Assembly (NCBI GenBank): GCA_964642545.1
Contig: CAZXQU010000004.1
Location: forward strand, 14,162-78,161
Direction: 5' to 3'
Length of the DNA: 64,000 nt
DNA from: QYOJ01 sp964642545
GTDB lineage: Bacteria > Bacteroidota > Bacteroidia > Bacteroidales > FEN-979
Numbering within the stretch: the first letter of the stretch is position 1; every line of letters begins with the position of its first letter. Under the pieces are notes generated by a model. It made no database searches and was not told the origin of the DNA. It saw nothing but the letters and a program-made list of their open reading frames with translations. Below are positions 17,539 through 25,735 of the stretch, piece after piece. Both the position numbers and the translations under genes were made by a program.

Positions 17539-19311
17539 ATGCCCTCTCGTTGGATAGAATCAAAATTTATGCTCAGGACCTTCTTTCTTGGGATCTTGTT
17601 TATTTCACTTTTTCTCTCTTTTCAAATCCACAGCAACAGAGATTTTTTTTCCTGGAAGAGTGAACTCTGGGCCGACCGTTCTGGCTACTATATTTATTTA
17701 CCGGCTACATTCCTATATAGATTCGATATTTCAAAGGCACCGGAAAAGATAGATGAAAAGACCGGTAATGGTTTCTGGATCGACAGAACCAAAGGAAAAA
17801 TTAACACAAAATATCCTGCGGGGGTGGCTATGATGTTAAGTCCCTTCTTTATTGCTGCCCATGGAATTTCATTTACCCTGAATCTGCCGGAGGAGGGAGG
17901 TTTCTCCCCTCTTTACCACCGGATGATTGATGTGGCAGCAGTAATCTATATGATTCTGGGACTGATAGTATTAAAGAAGGTATTGCAGCGCTATTTCTCC
18001 CCCCTTGTGCAGTACATTACCCTCTTTTTTATCTATGTGGGGACCAATCTTTATTATTATACCGTTGACGATGGATCCATGTCCCACGTCTACTCTTTTT
18101 TCCTGTTCGCACTCTTCCTCTTTTCATTGGTTCGCTTTCTGGATGTAAGGAAATACAGCTACTTCCTGCTGATGGTTGTTGCCGGCTCATTGGCTGTGGT
18201 TACCCGACCAACGAATCTCCTTCTTTTTTCTCTTTTCTTCCTCTGGGACCTGACCTCCTTTCGATCATTTACCGAGCGCTTGAAATGGTTCTTCAAACCC
18301 AGGTACCTGATCACTTTTCTGGGGGTTCTGTTTCTGGTGCTTTTACCGCAACTTCTCTACTGGAAATACCTGCATGGCTCCTATATCGCTTATACATACG
18401 GGGAGGAGGGGTTCACGAACTGGAACAACCCATACTTGTTTGAAATCTGGTTCTCGCCGCTAAATGGGCTATTCACCTACACGCCTATGATGTTCCTGAT
18501 AATCCCTGGCATGGTATTGATGATCGTAAAACGAAACCTGAACGGATGGGTGACACTTTTTCTTTTTTTAATTGTGAGTTATATCAGCGGAGCATGGCAG
18601 ATATGGTACTTCGGTTGCAGCTTCGGTCAGCGACCTTTCGTTGAATATTTTGCCATCATGGCAGTTCCGCTGGGCTATCTGATCCATTGGGCGATGCAAC
18701 AAAAAGGATACCTGGTAAAAGGGATGATCGTGACCCTTCTGCTTCTCTTTTCCTGGTTCAACATCAGGCTGACGTATGCCTATGAGAAATGTTTCTTTGG
18801 CGCTGTCTGGGACTGGGATAACTATCACCGACAACTTGATCGTGCCGGAATCCCCTATCCAGGAATCCCTGTGATTTCATACATGAATGATTTTGAAAAT
18901 CAAGCCTTGAACGGAGGTACCGCTGTTACCCGTGAGGTGGTGAGAACAGGTATCTGGAGTGCCACCTTTAATGAGTACCATGATTTTTGCTGCCGTGCAG
19001 AAAAAATGGTTTGGGATTTCCCCCCAAATCAAGTGCCGGTAAAGATGATGGCATCAGGCTGGATCAATTTCCCCGATTCCGTGACAGAGGGAATCAAACT
19101 TGTCTTTTCGGCTGAGAGAGAAGGAGTCTCCCTAAAGTGGGAGGGGACCGACCTAACTACCCTGATCAATAAAGCAGATAGCTGGCAGCCCTTTTCCGTC
19201 ACCTATGAAATCCCATCCCGTTTACCCGGTGATACAAGGCTGCTGTTTTATATCTGGAATCCGGGAAAAAGAGAGATATTTGTGGATGACCTGAATGTTC
19301 GATTCGAGTAA
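17539..19311 (+). CDS. GT39/ArnT-like membrane glycosyltransferase with C-terminal jelly-roll module (paralogue 3)
   Basis: The third tandem paralogue has 590 residues. The loop motif is ADRSGYYIYLPATF (Asp46), followed by KGKINTKYPAGVAMMLSPFF, the helices, and VTRPTNLLLFSLFFLWDL, which is shared with paralogue 2 (VRPTNILLLFLLAFWDV). The C-terminal module (about 448-590) runs from NDFENQAL to EIFVDDLNVRFE. It lies 15 bp after paralogue 2 and 6 bp before the first SGNH gene, so sugar transfer and acylation genes look cotranscribed. Confidence 0.72.
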   Translation: MPSRWIESKFMLRTFFLGILFISLFLSFQIHSNRDFFSWKSELWADRSGYYIYLPATFLYRFDISKAPEKIDEKTGNGFWIDRTKGKINTKYPAGVAMMLSPFFIAAHGISFTLNLPEEGGFSPLYHRMIDVAAVIYMILGLIVLKKVLQRYFSPLVQYITLFFIYVGTNLYYYTVDDGSMSHVYSFFLFALFLFSLVRFLDVRKYSYFLLMVVAGSLAVVTRPTNLLLFSLFFLWDLTSFRSFTERLKWFFKPRYLITFLGVLFLVLLPQLLYWKYLHGSYIAYTYGEEGFTNWNNPYLFEIWFSPLNGLFTYTPMMFLIIPGMVLMIVKRNLNGWVTLFLFLIVSYISGAWQIWYFGCSFGQRPFVEYFAIMAVPLGYLIHWAMQQKGYLVKGMIVTLLLLFSWFNIRLTYAYEKCFFGAVWDWDNYHRQLDRAGIPYPGIPVISYMNDFENQALNGGTAVTREVVRTGIWSATFNEYHDFCCRAEKMVWDFPPNQVPVKMMASGWINFPDSVTEGIKLVFSAEREGVSLKWEGTDLTTLINKADSWQPFSVTYEIPSRLPGDTRLLFYIWNPGKREIFVDDLNVRFE

Positions 19312-19317
19312 TACATT

Positions 19318-20610
19318 ATGAAACGTGTTCAAATAATCATCCTGTTTCTTTTACTTTTCATACTCCTGTGCCCAGTGATTCAACAAAGTTCAGGGTTGAT
19401 CACATCGGCACCTCTGAAAGGGTTCTTTCAGCTTCATCCCTTCCCTTCTTTAACGAGCCAATCGTGGATATCGGGAGATTTCCAGCGTGATATTTCAGTT
19501 GCCTGCAACAATAGGATCGGCTTCAGGAGTGATTTCGTCAGGGTCTATAACCAGGTTGACTTTTCGTTGTTCAGCATCCCTCATGCCGAAAAGATCATTG
19601 TAGGTAAAAAAGGGTACCTGCTTGCTGAGCAGTACCTGGATGCCAAATTGGGACTTGATTATGTGGGAGAATCCCTCATTAGGGAGAAGGTAAAGATGTT
19701 TGTTACCATTCAGGATGAACTTTGGAGACAAAAACAGCAACTTCTTCTCCTGGTGTTTCCTCCCGACAAAGGGACATTCTATCCTGAATATATCCCTGAT
19801 CGATATCTGAGCAGGAATCAACCCAAGACAAATTACCTCACCTACCGGAAAGAATTGCTGGAAGCAGGAGCCGACTTCATCGATTTCAACAACTACTTCT
19901 TACGGCTCAAAGATAGCTCACGATATGTTCTCTACCCCAAGACCGGGATCCACTGGAGTACCTACGGAGCATTGCTGGCAGCCGATTCACTGTCAGGTTA
20001 TATCGAGTCAAGGATGATGGTAAAGCTTCCCCTGATGGTTGTCGACAGTATCGTTGTAACAGATGAGTTGAGGAGTCCGGATGGCGACATGGCATCCACC
20101 ATGAACCTTATCTGGGAGATCCCACATCCTGAGATGGCCTACCCGGTTATTCATTTTGATTTGGGACAGGATAGAAAAAAGGTGAATGCCCTGGTGATTG
20201 GGGATAGCTTTTACTGGAACTGGTATTACTCTGGCTATATCAAAAATACCTTTAACGATGAAGCTTTCTGGTACTACAATAAGGAGGTATATCCCGAACA
20301 CTTTACCCAACCAACCACCATCTGGGATATCAACCGCCAGGAGGCTATTACCAGGGCTGATGTCATCATTATCCTGCTTGTAAATGCCGGGTATGGCAAC
20401 ATCGGATACGGGATCCTTGAAGAGCTTGCCACCTATTTAGGGATGGAAGAGCCACGGATTACCGAGGTAATGGCGCGAATGAGAAATAGTTCGGAATGGA
20501 TGGAGGCAATCAGTGAGAAGGCATTGGAGCGTAATATTACCGTGGAGGAGATGATGAAGATTGACGCCCGCTATATGATTGACGAACAACTTAAAAATTC
20601 GCAGCGATGA
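19318..20610 (+). CDS. AlgJ/AlgX-like SGNH protein (GxHW variant 1)
   Basis: The 430-residue protein has an N-terminal signal anchor (about residues 5-25) and an SGNH-like periplasmic domain as in AlgJ, AlgX and DHHW proteins, which pass acyl groups from an MBOAT protein to a polysaccharide. The Ser motif is VIGDSFYW (Ser297) and the His motif is KTGIHWS (His212). The position that is Asp in DxHW enzymes is Gly210 here. It overlaps the next paralogue by ATGA and stands two genes before an MBOAT. The role is probably periplasmic acyl transfer, or a non-catalytic partner if the missing Asp matters. Confidence 0.75.
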   Translation: MKRVQIIILFLLLFILLCPVIQQSSGLITSAPLKGFFQLHPFPSLTSQSWISGDFQRDISVACNNRIGFRSDFVRVYNQVDFSLFSIPHAEKIIVGKKGYLLAEQYLDAKLGLDYVGESLIREKVKMFVTIQDELWRQKQQLLLLVFPPDKGTFYPEYIPDRYLSRNQPKTNYLTYRKELLEAGADFIDFNNYFLRLKDSSRYVLYPKTGIHWSTYGALLAADSLSGYIESRMMVKLPLMVVDSIVVTDELRSPDGDMASTMNLIWEIPHPEMAYPVIHFDLGQDRKKVNALVIGDSFYWNWYYSGYIKNTFNDEAFWYYNKEVYPEHFTQPTTIWDINRQEAITRADVIIILLVNAGYGNIGYGILEELATYLGMEEPRITEVMARMRNSSEWMEAISEKALERNITVEEMMKIDARYMIDEQLKNSQR

Positions 20611-21896
20611 ACGTGACCAGGAACGTGTTGCTGATTTTCGTGGTTGTCATCCTCTGCACTTCGGCACTCCAGGAGGTGTTTGATGTGATCCATACCCACA
20701 AACTATTCGGTTCATATACACCCGCACCAAAACCCGTATTTTCCGATTCTTCCTGGTTTTTGGGAAATTATCAGCAGCAACTAACCGAGCGGATCAAGGA
20801 GACCGTCGGTTTCAGGAATGATTTTGTACGACTTTACAATCAGGTTGATTGGAGCTTTTTCAATATCTCACATGCAAGCGGGATTATAGCAGGTAAAGAG
20901 GGATATCTTTACTATATTGAGGGAATTTTTAACATTACCGGAAGAAATGTATTCGATCCCGCATTTTATACCGCGCGTGTGAATGAGTATAAACGTTTGC
21001 AGAGTTACCTCATGGACCAGTATGAAATTCCGTTATTGTTGATACTTGCTCCTGATAAGGCACACTTTTATCCGGAGTATATCCCTTCAAGGTTTCTCAA
21101 AAAACAATCAACCCCTACAAAATATTCTTCAGCTATACATGCTCTGGATGAGGCGAAGGTAGCCTATCTTGACTTCAATGGTTACTTTATGAAAATGAAA
21201 GATACCTGCAGATTTAAGCTCTATCCGAAGAATGGATCCCATTGGAGTTCTTATGGAGCCGTTATTGCATTTGATTCTCTCAGCCGGTATATCATGGAAA
21301 AATACAGGATGAAGATGCCTGAACGGATTTTGGATAGTATGGTGTCATCCCAGGTGCTCAATGATGACCATGGCGATCTTTCACGTACGATGAACCTGAT
21401 CTGGGAACCGGAACATCCTTCCATGGATTATCTTACCTATCATTTCACCCGCCTTGATTCAACCGAAAAGCCAAATATTTTGTTTATTGGAGATAGCTTC
21501 TTCTGGCAATGGTACTATCCGGGTATCATTGAAAATAACTTTAACCAATTCCAATTCTGGTATTACAATCAGGGAATCTATCCCGAAAGTTTTAAAAAGT
21601 ACCATAATGCCTATACGCTGGATCTTAAGGAAACCATCGCAAATTATGATCTGATTATAATTCTTCAAACCACAGGGGGATATATGAATCTTGGATATGG
21701 ATTCATGGAACGCGCTTTCTGTGAGTTCTTCTATAAGGATCGGTTCGATTATTACATGACTCAGATCAGAAATCCATCTGAATGGTATAAATATGTAAAA
21801 TTAAAAGCCATTGATCAGGGTCTTCCCGAGGAGACCATTCTTTGCCGGGAAGCGATCTACAATGTACTTGAAGAGATAAAAAAACAAAAACAGTAG
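20607..21896 (+). CDS. AlgJ/AlgX-like SGNH protein (GxHW variant 2)
   Basis: This 429-residue paralogue of the upstream gene has the same layout: N-terminal hydrophobic anchor, GIIAGKEGYLYY, APDKAHFYPEYIPSRF, then KNGSHWSS (His212, with Gly210 in place of Asp) and FIGDSFFW (Ser297). Residue numbering of the His and Ser is identical to the neighbour, showing a recent duplication by structure if not by sequence. It ends 3 bp before the MBOAT gene, the usual order for AlgJ-AlgI-type pairs. Confidence 0.75.
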   Translation: MNVTRNVLLIFVVVILCTSALQEVFDVIHTHKLFGSYTPAPKPVFSDSSWFLGNYQQQLTERIKETVGFRNDFVRLYNQVDWSFFNISHASGIIAGKEGYLYYIEGIFNITGRNVFDPAFYTARVNEYKRLQSYLMDQYEIPLLLILAPDKAHFYPEYIPSRFLKKQSTPTKYSSAIHALDEAKVAYLDFNGYFMKMKDTCRFKLYPKNGSHWSSYGAVIAFDSLSRYIMEKYRMKMPERILDSMVSSQVLNDDHGDLSRTMNLIWEPEHPSMDYLTYHFTRLDSTEKPNILFIGDSFFWQWYYPGIIENNFNQFQFWYYNQGIYPESFKKYHNAYTLDLKETIANYDLIIILQTTGGYMNLGYGFMERAFCEFFYKDRFDYYMTQIRNPSEWYKYVKLKAIDQGLPEETILCREAIYNVLEEIKKQKQ

Positions 21897-21899
21897 CAT

Positions 21900-23369
21900 A
21901 TGATATTCAGCACCAGTCTTTTCCTGTTGTATTTCCTGCCAGCATTTCTGATCATCTATTTTATGCTGGCATTGATCCCCAAATCCTGGCCTAAGAACCT
22001 GTTTCTGCTTCTGGTCAGCATGTTCTACTATGCATGGGGTGCCCCCATCTTTGTCTTTGTGATCGCCGGATCGGTTTTGGCCGATTTCTTTCTGATAAAA
22101 GAGGTAGGTAGAAGTGAAGGAGGAAAGCGAAAAGCACTCTTTTGGGTAAGTGTTCTCCTTAACCTGGGGTTGCTTATTTATTTCAAATACATGAATTTTT
22201 TTGTTGCTCAGTTCAACGATATCCTTAGCTGGTTCGGATCTCCGCCAGCCGAATGGACGAAGATCGCTCTCCCCATCGGGATCTCCTTCATCACGTTCCA
22301 GAAACTATCCTACACCTTCGATGTTTACAAAGGCCGCCATGCTGTGGTGACCCGTCTTCAGGACTACGCCTTGTATATCTTTATGTTCCCGCAGTTTCTT
22401 TCTGGCCCCATCGTGAGGGTAGGGCAAATCTATGACCAGATCAGGGATCGAAGTGCTCAGGAGAACTCAAACGAACGTCTGATAGGTTTCTACCGCTTTG
22501 TAATCGGACTGGCAAAGAAGGTGCTGATCGCCGATGTGCTTGGCGTTACGGTCAATGAGATCTTCGCTCTCAATTCGCTGGAACTCTCCTCCGGCCTCGC
22601 CTGGGTTGGAGCAATTGCATATACTTTTCAGATCTATTTCGACTTCTCCGGCTATACCGATATGGCCATCGGACTGGCCAAGATGGCTGGCTTCCGGCTT
22701 CCTGAGAATTTCAACTTTCCCTACATCTCTACCAGTATCACCGAATTCTGGAAACGATGGCATATGACCCTCTCGTTCTGGCTGCGCGATTATCTCTTCC
22801 TCCCCATTGCTTATTCCACGTCGCGGAAATGGAAGAAAAACAGCTATCTTGGCATCAAAACAGACAAACTCCTTTATATATATGCAGCAGCCATCACGTT
22901 CCTTATCTGCGGTTTCTGGCACGGAGCGGCCTGGACTTTCATCTTCTGGGGAGGCTACATGGCCTTCTTTCTGATCATCGACCGTCTCTTTCTGATGAAG
23001 TGGATGAAAAAAGCGGGACGGATTCCTGCCATCATCCTGACCTTTTTCTTCCTTGTGGTCGGTTGGGTAATCTTCCGCTCCGAGAGTCTTGATTTTGCCT
23101 ATTTCTATGTACGCCGGATGTTCCTGTTTGTGGATATGCCTAATGAGATCTGGCTGAATTCCAAGTTCTGGACAATCCTGATCATCGCTGTCTGTTTCTC
23201 CTTTTGGGGAGTATGGAAACGGATCGAACAATGGAGTGAGAAACTGTTTACGACACCCAAAAGTCTGACGGTTATTCTGATGACGGTAGCGGCGATTCTC
23301 CTGTTCATCTTAAGTGAAGCCACCATTACTTCCTCCGGGTTCAGCCCATTTATTTACTTCAGGTTCTAA
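21900..23369 (+). CDS. MBOAT family O-acyltransferase (AlgI-like), cluster A
   Basis: This is a 489-residue multi-helix protein of the AlgI/PatA/DltB branch of MBOAT enzymes, which move an acyl group, usually acetyl, across the inner membrane. Family blocks: FPQFLSGPIVR, DFSGYTDMAIGLAKM, FWKRWHMTLSFWLRDYLFLP and the catalytic-His segment FWHGAAWTF. It pairs with the SGNH genes just upstream. Its stop overlaps the convergent GT2 stop by 3 bp. The acceptor polymer is not named by anything in the window. Confidence 0.9.
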   Translation: MIFSTSLFLLYFLPAFLIIYFMLALIPKSWPKNLFLLLVSMFYYAWGAPIFVFVIAGSVLADFFLIKEVGRSEGGKRKALFWVSVLLNLGLLIYFKYMNFFVAQFNDILSWFGSPPAEWTKIALPIGISFITFQKLSYTFDVYKGRHAVVTRLQDYALYIFMFPQFLSGPIVRVGQIYDQIRDRSAQENSNERLIGFYRFVIGLAKKVLIADVLGVTVNEIFALNSLELSSGLAWVGAIAYTFQIYFDFSGYTDMAIGLAKMAGFRLPENFNFPYISTSITEFWKRWHMTLSFWLRDYLFLPIAYSTSRKWKKNSYLGIKTDKLLYIYAAAITFLICGFWHGAAWTFIFWGGYMAFFLIIDRLFLMKWMKKAGRIPAIILTFFFLVVGWVIFRSESLDFAYFYVRRMFLFVDMPNEIWLNSKFWTILIIAVCFSFWGVWKRIEQWSEKLFTTPKSLTVILMTVAAILLFILSEATITSSGFSPFIYFRF

Positions 23370-24325
23370 TGATGCAATTTATCCAAAGCTTTTGAGATCG
23401 GTTTTCGTGGTATGTTGGTCAGATCGAAATGTAGAAATGCAATCAGCGACTGAAATCCCAAAATGACTGGCAAAGCTGCAACCAAGACTGTTCCGGCTGT
23501 GGCAGGATGAGAGGAGATGATGCTGGCCGACCATTTGATAATCCCGAAGATCATTCCGAACGTGCTCAGGAAAACTCCTGTAATCAATTCAATGGACCCG
23601 ATGTTGAAATCCCTGAGGAAATAGTTGTAAAAGATCCGTTTGAAAAACCTGCTAAGATATTTCATCGGAAATTTCAACAGTACAGACGAGATCCTCAAAT
23701 TACTCTTTTCATCATCATAGAAAGAGAGCATCGGAAAATCAACCACAACGGCTCTGATCGTATTGAGTCTGAACAACATGTCGTTTTCGAAAAAAAACCG
23801 GTTGTCGATCTTGTCAAGAGGTAAATACTTGAGTGCCGCGCTGGAGATTGCAGTAAAACCATTTGCCGGATCCATAATGTCCCAATAACCACTTACCTGT
23901 TTATTGAGAAAAGAGAGGAAGGAGTTACCGATTTTTCGCAACATTGGCATCTCCTTCAGATAATCCAGGTCATAAAAACGGTTCCCCTTCGTGTAATCTG
24001 CCTCTCCTGAAAGCAACGGTTCAATAAGTCCCGCTATCAGTGAGGGATTCATCTGTCCGTCGCCATCAAGTTTGACAATCACCGATGCTCCAACCGCCAT
24101 TGCGCGCCGGTATCCGGACTTCACTGCTCCGCCTACACCCAGATTCTTTTCATGGATGATAACGTCAACACGAGGATCGGTACAATTCTTCGTCACAAAC
24201 TCTCCGGTATGTTCAGGACAGGCATCATCAACCACAATGATGCGTTGCACATTAGGGCCAATCTGCTTTAACAGGGGTAATATTTTCTCTTTAACCCTGA
24301 AGCAGGGAATGATTACTACAACCAT
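23366..24325 (-). CDS. Family 2 glycosyltransferase, GtrB/DPM-like with C-terminal helices
   Basis: The 319-residue protein has a GT-A domain, with IIPCFRVKEKI, VVDDACPEHT, the DxD-type KLDGDGQMNP and GNRFYD, followed by two hydrophobic segments near residues 240-310, as in GtrB and related polyprenyl-phosphate glucosyltransferases. It sits on the opposite strand in the middle of the glycan cluster and is convergent with the MBOAT gene. It is a second possible source of lipid-linked sugar for the three GT39-like proteins. Confidence 0.85.
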   Translation of the reverse strand: MVVVIIPCFRVKEKILPLLKQIGPNVQRIIVVDDACPEHTGEFVTKNCTDPRVDVIIHEKNLGVGGAVKSGYRRAMAVGASVIVKLDGDGQMNPSLIAGLIEPLLSGEADYTKGNRFYDLDYLKEMPMLRKIGNSFLSFLNKQVSGYWDIMDPANGFTAISSAALKYLPLDKIDNRFFFENDMLFRLNTIRAVVVDFPMLSFYDDEKSNLRISSVLLKFPMKYLSRFFKRIFYNYFLRDFNIGSIELITGVFLSTFGMIFGIIKWSASIISSHPATAGTVLVAALPVILGFQSLIAFLHFDLTNIPRKPISKALDKLHH

Positions 24326-24384
24326 TTGTAGAGGTATTATATGGTAAAAGTAATATTATGTTATGATACATGATAAAACAATGA

Positions 24385-24392
24385 TAATTTTG
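24385..24392 (+). promoter_or_regulatory. Putative -7 box (TAATTTTG) for the SGNH gene at 24416
   Basis: TAATTTTG fits TAnnTTTG, 23 bases before the ATG at 24416. This supports that start and marks a new transcription unit for the second half of the cluster. The 90-bp divergent interval holds no other gene. Confidence 0.45.
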
Positions 24393-24415
24393 TTTTATTG
24401 CACAACCTCTTCAAT

Positions 24416-25711
24416 ATGCGTTACGGAAAAGGATCTCTTCTGGTTGCAGTCATGTTTTTGCTGTTGCTGCCGGCATTGCAAACAAAATTGCATCTGGTCA
24501 GTGAAAGGGATTTGGTTGGATTTTTCAAACCTGCATTACCCGAACCCGACCTCACTTTTTTTACTTGGCCCCATTGGTTTTCAGGAGAGTTTCAACAGCA
24601 GATCACTGTCAAGCTCGAAGATCATATCGGCTTCCGGAAAACACTTTTCCGAATTCAGAACGAATATGATTACCGCCTCTTTCGTATAATCCATGCACAG
24701 GGTTTTGTTCAGGGGAAACAAGGGTATCTCTTTGAAGAGGATTATATCCACGAGTTTCTGGGAAGGTATTTTATCGGGCCAGAGATCCTTGATAGCAAAC
24801 TCTTAAAGCTGGCTCAGTTAAGCCGTGATCTGAGCAAATCGGGGATTCCTTTTGTTCTTGTTTTCGAACCCGGGAAGGCCAGTTTTTACCCCGAGTACAT
24901 TCCCGACCGCTACCATCCCGAATTGAGAACAGAATCAAATTATGATTATGTGTTACACAAATCGGAAGATCTCGAAATATCTGTGGTGAATCTCAACCGG
25001 TATTTCCTTCAAATGAAGGATACTGCCCGGTACCCGCTTTTTCCGAAGTATGGCATGCACTGGAGTATTTACGGATCAGTGGTGGCAATGGACACCCTGT
25101 TCCGGTATGTTGAAGCGGTTACCGGGACAGACCTTCCTGCCATAACCATTTCGGACCCTGAGGTCTCTGATTCGATGAGGTGGACCGACAAGGACATCGG
25201 GGAACTGCTTAACCTGATCCTCCCGCTGCCAGGCGAGAGGCTTGCATACCCATTGCTGAACTTTGATACTACTGTACCCAAAAAACTCTCGATCCTTGTC
25301 ATAGCTGACAGCTACTATATCAACATCATCCGCAACTCCTCTGGCCAACTCTTTAAAAACCACGAGTACTGGTATTACAACTCCAAACTCTATCCCCATA
25401 TCATTGACGATCAGAACCCTGTTTATATTGACAAAACAAACCTGAAAGAGAAATTGCTTTCGTTTGACGTGGTTTTGCTAATGGTCTCTGAAATCAACAT
25501 GCATTGCGGGTTCTGGAATTTTGCCGAGGAAGCCTACCTTGCTTTTCATCCCGATCATCAGGATCCTCCCTGGTATCCTTCCCAGAATACCATTCTCAAC
25601 AACAGGGAGTGGTTTAACTATATTGTATCAAAAGCCCGCTCCAACCATATTTCTACTGGAGATGCCATCATCCGTGATGCAAAATTCATTTATAACACCA
25701 AAAATCCTTAA
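24416..25711 (+). CDS. AlgJ/AlgX-like SGNH protein (GxHW variant 3)
   Basis: From ATG 24416 the protein has 431 residues; an upstream in-frame TTG at 24398 is rejected because it lies in the promoter leader. It has an N-terminal anchor, GFVQGKQGYLFEEDY, FEPGKASFYPEYIPDRY, then KYGMHWSI (His215, Gly213 in place of Asp) and VIADSYYI (Ser299; Ala replaces the usual Gly before Asp-Ser). It is the most divergent of the three GxHW paralogues. It lacks an adjacent MBOAT and instead precedes the secreted protease gene. Confidence 0.72.
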   Translation: MRYGKGSLLVAVMFLLLLPALQTKLHLVSERDLVGFFKPALPEPDLTFFTWPHWFSGEFQQQITVKLEDHIGFRKTLFRIQNEYDYRLFRIIHAQGFVQGKQGYLFEEDYIHEFLGRYFIGPEILDSKLLKLAQLSRDLSKSGIPFVLVFEPGKASFYPEYIPDRYHPELRTESNYDYVLHKSEDLEISVVNLNRYFLQMKDTARYPLFPKYGMHWSIYGSVVAMDTLFRYVEAVTGTDLPAITISDPEVSDSMRWTDKDIGELLNLILPLPGERLAYPLLNFDTTVPKKLSILVIADSYYINIIRNSSGQLFKNHEYWYYNSKLYPHIIDDQNPVYIDKTNLKEKLLSFDVVLLMVSEINMHCGFWNFAEEAYLAFHPDHQDPPWYPSQNTILNNREWFNYIVSKARSNHISTGDAIIRDAKFIYNTKNP

Positions 25712-25735
25712 ACTTGCAGTATAATTGAGTGACGG

